A stretch of DNA of 64,000 nt from JAHBVH01 sp034432375 (GTDB lineage Bacteria > Chloroflexota > Anaerolineae > Caldilineales > Caldilineaceae): the NCBI GenBank assembly GCA_034432375.1, contig DAOUCA010000207.1, positions 1 through 64,000 on the forward strand, in the 5' to 3' direction. Shown piece after piece: positions 61,064 through 64,000 of this stretch. Numbering within the stretch: the first letter of the stretch is position 1; each line of letters begins with the position of its first letter. Both the position numbers and the translations under genes were made by a program. Under the pieces are notes generated by a model. It was not told where the DNA came from. It saw nothing but the letters and a program-made list of their open reading frames with translations, and did no database searches.

Positions 61064-62023
61064 ATGACCCGTTATATCATCAATCGCCTGCTAATTGCCG
61101 TGCCAACCCTCATCGGGATTACAATTCTGGTCTTCCTGGCGATGCGTGTCCTGCCCGGCGATCCATTGGCGGTCATTATGTCCGAATCGACGGGCAACTA
61201 TGTGCTGGATGCAGATGAGCTGGCCGCGGCGCGCGCCAGCCTCGGGCTGGATCAGCCCTACTATGTACAATATTGGGCGTGGATGAAGCAGATCCTGCGC
61301 GGTGATCTGGGGTCTTCTTTTTGGACAAAGGAGCCGATTAGCGCACTCATCTTGCGCCGAGGACCAATCACGGCGCAGATTGCGCTGCTGGCGGTACTCT
61401 TTTCTTGGCTAATTGGGGTGCCCATTGGCATGTTTAGCGCGATCTGGCGCAATTCGCTCTTTGATTATCTCTCGCGCATCGGGATTACCTTCTTTATCGC
61501 CGTGCCCAGCTTCTGGGTTGGCTTGCTGATCGTGCTCTTTACCGTGCTCGTTTTCACCTGGCGCCCGCCATTGGCCATCGTTCAATTCTGGGAAGATCCG
61601 ATAAAAAACCTGTCGATCACCCTGTTGCCGGCGTTGGCGCTCGGATTGGGTTTGGCTGCTGGCCAAGCGCGTATGACCCGTTCGGCAGCGCTCGAGGTGC
61701 TCTATGAAGATTACGTCCGTACTGGGCGCGCCAAAGGCTTGCGTGACCAAACCTTGATGTGGCGGCACGTCTTTCGTAACGCCATGTTGCCGGTGATCAC
61801 AACATCCGGCTTGGCACTGGGGGGGCTATTGGGGGGCGCGGTCTCGGTAGAACGAGCCTTTGGCGTTCCTGGCCTCGGCACATTACTCGTCCAAGCCCTG
61901 GCCGACCGCGACTGGATGATGATCCAAAATTTAGTGCTGATCTACGGGCTGATCTTTGCGTTGATCAATCTGCTGGTCGACCTCAGCTATGCCTTCTTCG
62001 ATCCCCGAATTCGTTATAATTGA
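61064..62023 (+). CDS. ABC transporter permease (DppB type)
   Basis: This 319-residue membrane protein begins MTRYIINRLLIAVPTLIGIT, the typical DppB start. It has six helices, the soluble loop with FLAMRVLPGDPLAVIM and LGLDQPYYVQYW, and the EAA-type coupling loop VLYEDYVRTGRAKGLRDQT near 218-236. It forms half of the channel with the next gene. AAGGGA precedes ATG 61064. The ATPases needed for transport are absent here and may lie beyond the window or elsewhere. Confidence 0.94.
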   Translation: MTRYIINRLLIAVPTLIGITILVFLAMRVLPGDPLAVIMSESTGNYVLDADELAAARASLGLDQPYYVQYWAWMKQILRGDLGSSFWTKEPISALILRRGPITAQIALLAVLFSWLIGVPIGMFSAIWRNSLFDYLSRIGITFFIAVPSFWVGLLIVLFTVLVFTWRPPLAIVQFWEDPIKNLSITLLPALALGLGLAAGQARMTRSAALEVLYEDYVRTGRAKGLRDQTLMWRHVFRNAMLPVITTSGLALGGLLGGAVSVERAFGVPGLGTLLVQALADRDWMMIQNLVLIYGLIFALINLLVDLSYAFFDPRIRYN

Positions 62024-62050
62024 TGCCATGATTGATGGAGAAAACCCTGT

Positions 62051-62971
62051 ATGGGCATGACCGTTGCAACGGATAGGATTGATGGCCATTCGCTTGGGGA
62101 GAAGAGCGTACATCCCACCGCGCGTGTTTTAGGTGGAGTCGTGAACTTTGTCCGCTCTTCACCCGTGGGGGCGCTGGCGATGCTCGTTTGGATCTTGCTC
62201 ATTGTAATAGCGAGCTTTGCGCCGCTCATCGCGCCTTATGATCCATTGGAGGCAGACTACGCCGCGATCCGCCAGGCACCAGGTACTGCGCATCTACTGG
62301 GCACCGATGACCTGGGCCGCGATATCCTCAGCCGGATTATCTACGGTGCACGTATCACGCTGGTCGTCAGCATTGCGTCGGTAATCATTGGGGATCTACT
62401 TGGCTTTCTGTGGGGGGTAGCGAGCGGGTACTTGGGTGGGCGCTTTGATCTGCTTAGCCAGCGCGTGCTCGACGTGCTGATGTCCTTTCCGGCGCTGATC
62501 CTAGCGCTATTGCTGTTGGTAGCCGTGGGCGCGGGGCTGCCGACCGTAATCATAGCGATTGCCGTCACACGCATTCCCGGTGCGACGCGCATTATTCGCT
62601 CGGTTGTCCTTTCTGTAAAGGAGAATGCCTACGTCGAAGCGGCGCGCTCGATTGGCGTACAGCCAAGATCTGTCATGTTGCGCCACATTGCGCCACAATG
62701 TATTGCGCCGCTGATTATCATCGCCACGCTCAATTTGGGCGCGGCGATCTTTGCTGAAGCCGCACTCAGTTTTCTCGGACTGGGGATTCCACCACCGGCA
62801 CCGAGTTGGGGTAACATGTTAGGGGGAGTGCTGGCCGCGTCCTTTAAGCCATCGTGGTGGCTGGTTATCTATCCAGGCTTGGCAATTACGATCTCGATCA
62901 TGGCCGCTAACCTGCTGGGGGATGCACTGCGCGATTTCTTGGACCCAAAGTTACGGCAGCGGATTGAGTAG
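62051..62971 (+). CDS. ABC transporter permease (DppC type)
   Basis: This 306-residue membrane protein has an N-terminal helix (VGALAMLVWILLIVIASFAP) and the DppC motif APYDPLEADYA followed by LLGTDDLGRDILSRIIYGAR. Five more helices follow, with the coupling loop VEAARSIGVQPRSVMLRHIA near 195-214. It pairs with the DppB-type permease 27 bases upstream. GGAG lies before ATG 62051; ATG 62057 is possible. Confidence 0.94.
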   Translation: MGMTVATDRIDGHSLGEKSVHPTARVLGGVVNFVRSSPVGALAMLVWILLIVIASFAPLIAPYDPLEADYAAIRQAPGTAHLLGTDDLGRDILSRIIYGARITLVVSIASVIIGDLLGFLWGVASGYLGGRFDLLSQRVLDVLMSFPALILALLLLVAVGAGLPTVIIAIAVTRIPGATRIIRSVVLSVKENAYVEAARSIGVQPRSVMLRHIAPQCIAPLIIIATLNLGAAIFAEAALSFLGLGIPPPAPSWGNMLGGVLAASFKPSWWLVIYPGLAITISIMAANLLGDALRDFLDPKLRQRIE

Positions 62972-62979
62972 CAGCGCAA

Positions 62980-63160
62980 GTTAAACAGGGATTCGGAAGG
63001 GAATAGACAAACACTATCGCCGAAGTACAGTTGCTTCATGGGGCCATGATGGTTAAACAGGGGATTCGGAAGGGAATAGATAAACACTATCGCCGAAGTA
63101 CAGTTGCTTCATGGGGCCATGATGGTTAAACAGGGATTCGGAAGGCAATAGACAAACACT
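62980..63160. repeat. 72-bp tandem repeat, about 2.6 copies
   Basis: Units start at 62980, 63052 and 63125 with GTTAAACAGGG(G)ATTCGG. The first two, ending CATGGGGCCATGATG, differ at only a few bases; the third stops after CAAACACT. They lie between the DppC-type permease and the cupin gene. No open frame runs through them. Confidence 0.85.
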
Positions 63161-63175
63161 GTAGTACGGTCTCGG

Positions 63176-63217
63176 CAGGCTCAGCCGGCAGTGGAGATCA
63201 CACGGTGGCTGAGCCTG
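63176..63217. repeat. 11-bp inverted repeat of the GGCTGAGCCTG family
   Basis: CAGGCTCAGCC at 63176-63186 pairs exactly with GGCTGAGCCTG at 63207-63217. It is a small relative of the elements at 25378, 35709, 39930 and 60897 and stands before the cupin gene. Confidence 0.7.
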
Positions 63218-63252
63218 TAGAAGCCATCATCGAAAAACAAAAAGAGGAACCT

Positions 63253-63897
63253 ATGAGCTTTGAAGTTTATGATTATCGCACCACTAATCGCAATGTGTTG
63301 GTGACACCGGAGATCCGGGCACGGCTCTATCATATGAAGCCGGGGCAGGTGGACGGGCGTCACAGCCACGATTTGGGCCACGAAGTCTTTTTGATTCTGG
63401 AGGGCGAAGCGGAATTTAATATTAAAGGCACGAAAAAAGTCCTAGGGCCGGGGCAAATGTGTGTGGCACTGGCGGACGAGATCCACCAAGTGCGCAACAT
63501 GCTCCCCGATCGCCCGACAATTATGTATCTGTCGGTAACACCGCACATCCACCCAACCCACACCGGCCGCAACGAGGATGATAGCCCTCTCCCCCCCAAT
63601 TTCCCGCCCAACGTCAACTATCATGTCGATCAAGATATGAGCGTACCTGTCACCGAATTGGTGGATCGCTATGTTGCTCAGGTAGAGACATTAACCAGTA
63701 CAGTCGAAGCCTCGGTGGGCACAAAAATGGCAACGGTCAAGGCCCTGCGTCAGGCGATAGCGGAGGGTGACACGGAAGCCGCCGCCGCCGCGCGTAACAC
63801 GCTGTGGGAAGCGCTCTATAGTATCCACAAAGAACTATCCGCGCTCGATCTCGTCTGGAATGAGCTATCACCGCGGGCCGCCGAAGGGACGCAGTAG
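63253..63897 (+). CDS. Cupin-domain protein
   Basis: This 214-residue protein has a single cupin barrel in its first 110 residues. YHMKPGQVDGRHSHDLGHEV near 27-46 and FLILEGEAEFNIKGTKKVLG near 47-66 form motif 1 with likely metal-binding His and Glu, and ADEIHQVRNM near 75-84 is motif 2. A helical tail follows (VDRYVAQVETLTSTVEASVG). Cupins bind a small ligand or catalyse isomerisation or oxidation; this one may act on a sugar or acid imported by the preceding system. GAGG lies before ATG 63253. Confidence 0.85.
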   Translation: MSFEVYDYRTTNRNVLVTPEIRARLYHMKPGQVDGRHSHDLGHEVFLILEGEAEFNIKGTKKVLGPGQMCVALADEIHQVRNMLPDRPTIMYLSVTPHIHPTHTGRNEDDSPLPPNFPPNVNYHVDQDMSVPVTELVDRYVAQVETLTSTVEASVGTKMATVKALRQAIAEGDTEAAAAARNTLWEALYSIHKELSALDLVWNELSPRAAEGTQ

Positions 63898-63900
63898 CCA

Positions 63901-64000
63901 ATGCAGGTGCAAAGCTATCAGTTAGCTATTGATCAGGCGCAGCTCAGCAGCTATGATACCCACTCGATTCGCCGTCTCTCAGATTTAGCGGGCTACTTCG
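63901..64000 (+). CDS. Start of a further gene, possibly cupin-type phosphoglucose isomerase
   Basis: An ATG at 63901, three bases after the cupin stop codon, opens a frame that runs off the window. The visible 33 residues (MQVQSYQLAIDQAQLSSYDT, then HSIRRLSDLAGYF) recall the start of cupin-type glucose-6-phosphate isomerases, which have R-x-L-S-D-x-x-G-x-F. The call rests on one short motif and is tentative. The tight spacing suggests translation coupled with the cupin gene. Confidence 0.4.
   Translation, partial: MQVQSYQLAIDQAQLSSYDTHSIRRLSDLAGYF

Overview
The window looks like a chromosomal piece of a Chloroflexota bacterium, most likely the Anaerolineae/Caldilineae side. The clues are Thr/Pro-rich TPTPT linkers joined to DUF11 repeats, a C-terminal FFVPLIMRYYG motif, Tat-type lipoprotein binding proteins with Ala/Pro-rich linkers, a DUF5107-TPR protein, and many short dispersed palindromes between genes. 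The assignment is inferred from family content; no rRNA or tRNA gene was seen. Both strands carry genes, there are no phage or transposase genes, and most genes are ordinary metabolism and transport.

Layout. 1-3.6 kb: palindromic repeats, a Uma2 remnant running in frame into a methyltransferase-like gene, a sulfatase and a second methyltransferase. 3.6-8.2 kb (minus): an FG-GAP/ASPIC lipoprotein and a DUF5107-TPR protein. 8.6-9.7 kb: proB alone. 10.1-17.7 kb: a LacI regulator, an NAD-dependent epimerase-like enzyme, a ribose-type ABC importer and an mtnK-like methylthioribose kinase, probably one sugar or methylthioribose uptake unit. 17.9-25.3 kb: a fused EcfA-EcfA ATPase and EcfT, an antitoxin/PIN-toxin pair, then an M20 peptidase, a P1 peptidase, an ECF S component and a GNAT enzyme overlapping head to tail.

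25.8-40 kb: pckA, an AAE-type transporter behind a structured leader with an intrinsic terminator, a 1578-residue surface protein, argC, an SDR and a MobA-like nucleotidyltransferase that overlap tail to tail, a GT1 glycosyltransferase and xpt. 40.2-45.1 kb (minus): hypC-hypF-hypD-hypE for NiFe-hydrogenase maturation, with no hydrogenase in the window. 45.4-50 kb: a choice-of-anchor A surface protein, a HAD phosphatase and a 12-repeat beta-propeller lipoprotein. 50.3-54.2 kb: a two-component pair (histidine kinase and NarL-type regulator) and a Rieske-domain protein. 54.6-64 kb: an enolase-superfamily enzyme, two exported proteins of unknown role, a dipeptide-type ABC importer (binding protein and two permeases), a cupin protein and the start of another gene.

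The most distinctive signal is repeat ecology. At least six families of short repeats and palindromes fill the gaps. Two of the tandem-repeat types also lie in frame inside genes: a heptamer in the linker of the fused ECF ATPase, and a GTCTCC-type repeat in the Rieske protein. Other points of interest are the attenuator-like leader before the transporter, a 42-bp perfect palindrome, the peptidase/ECF S-component cluster, and the importer-mtnK cluster.
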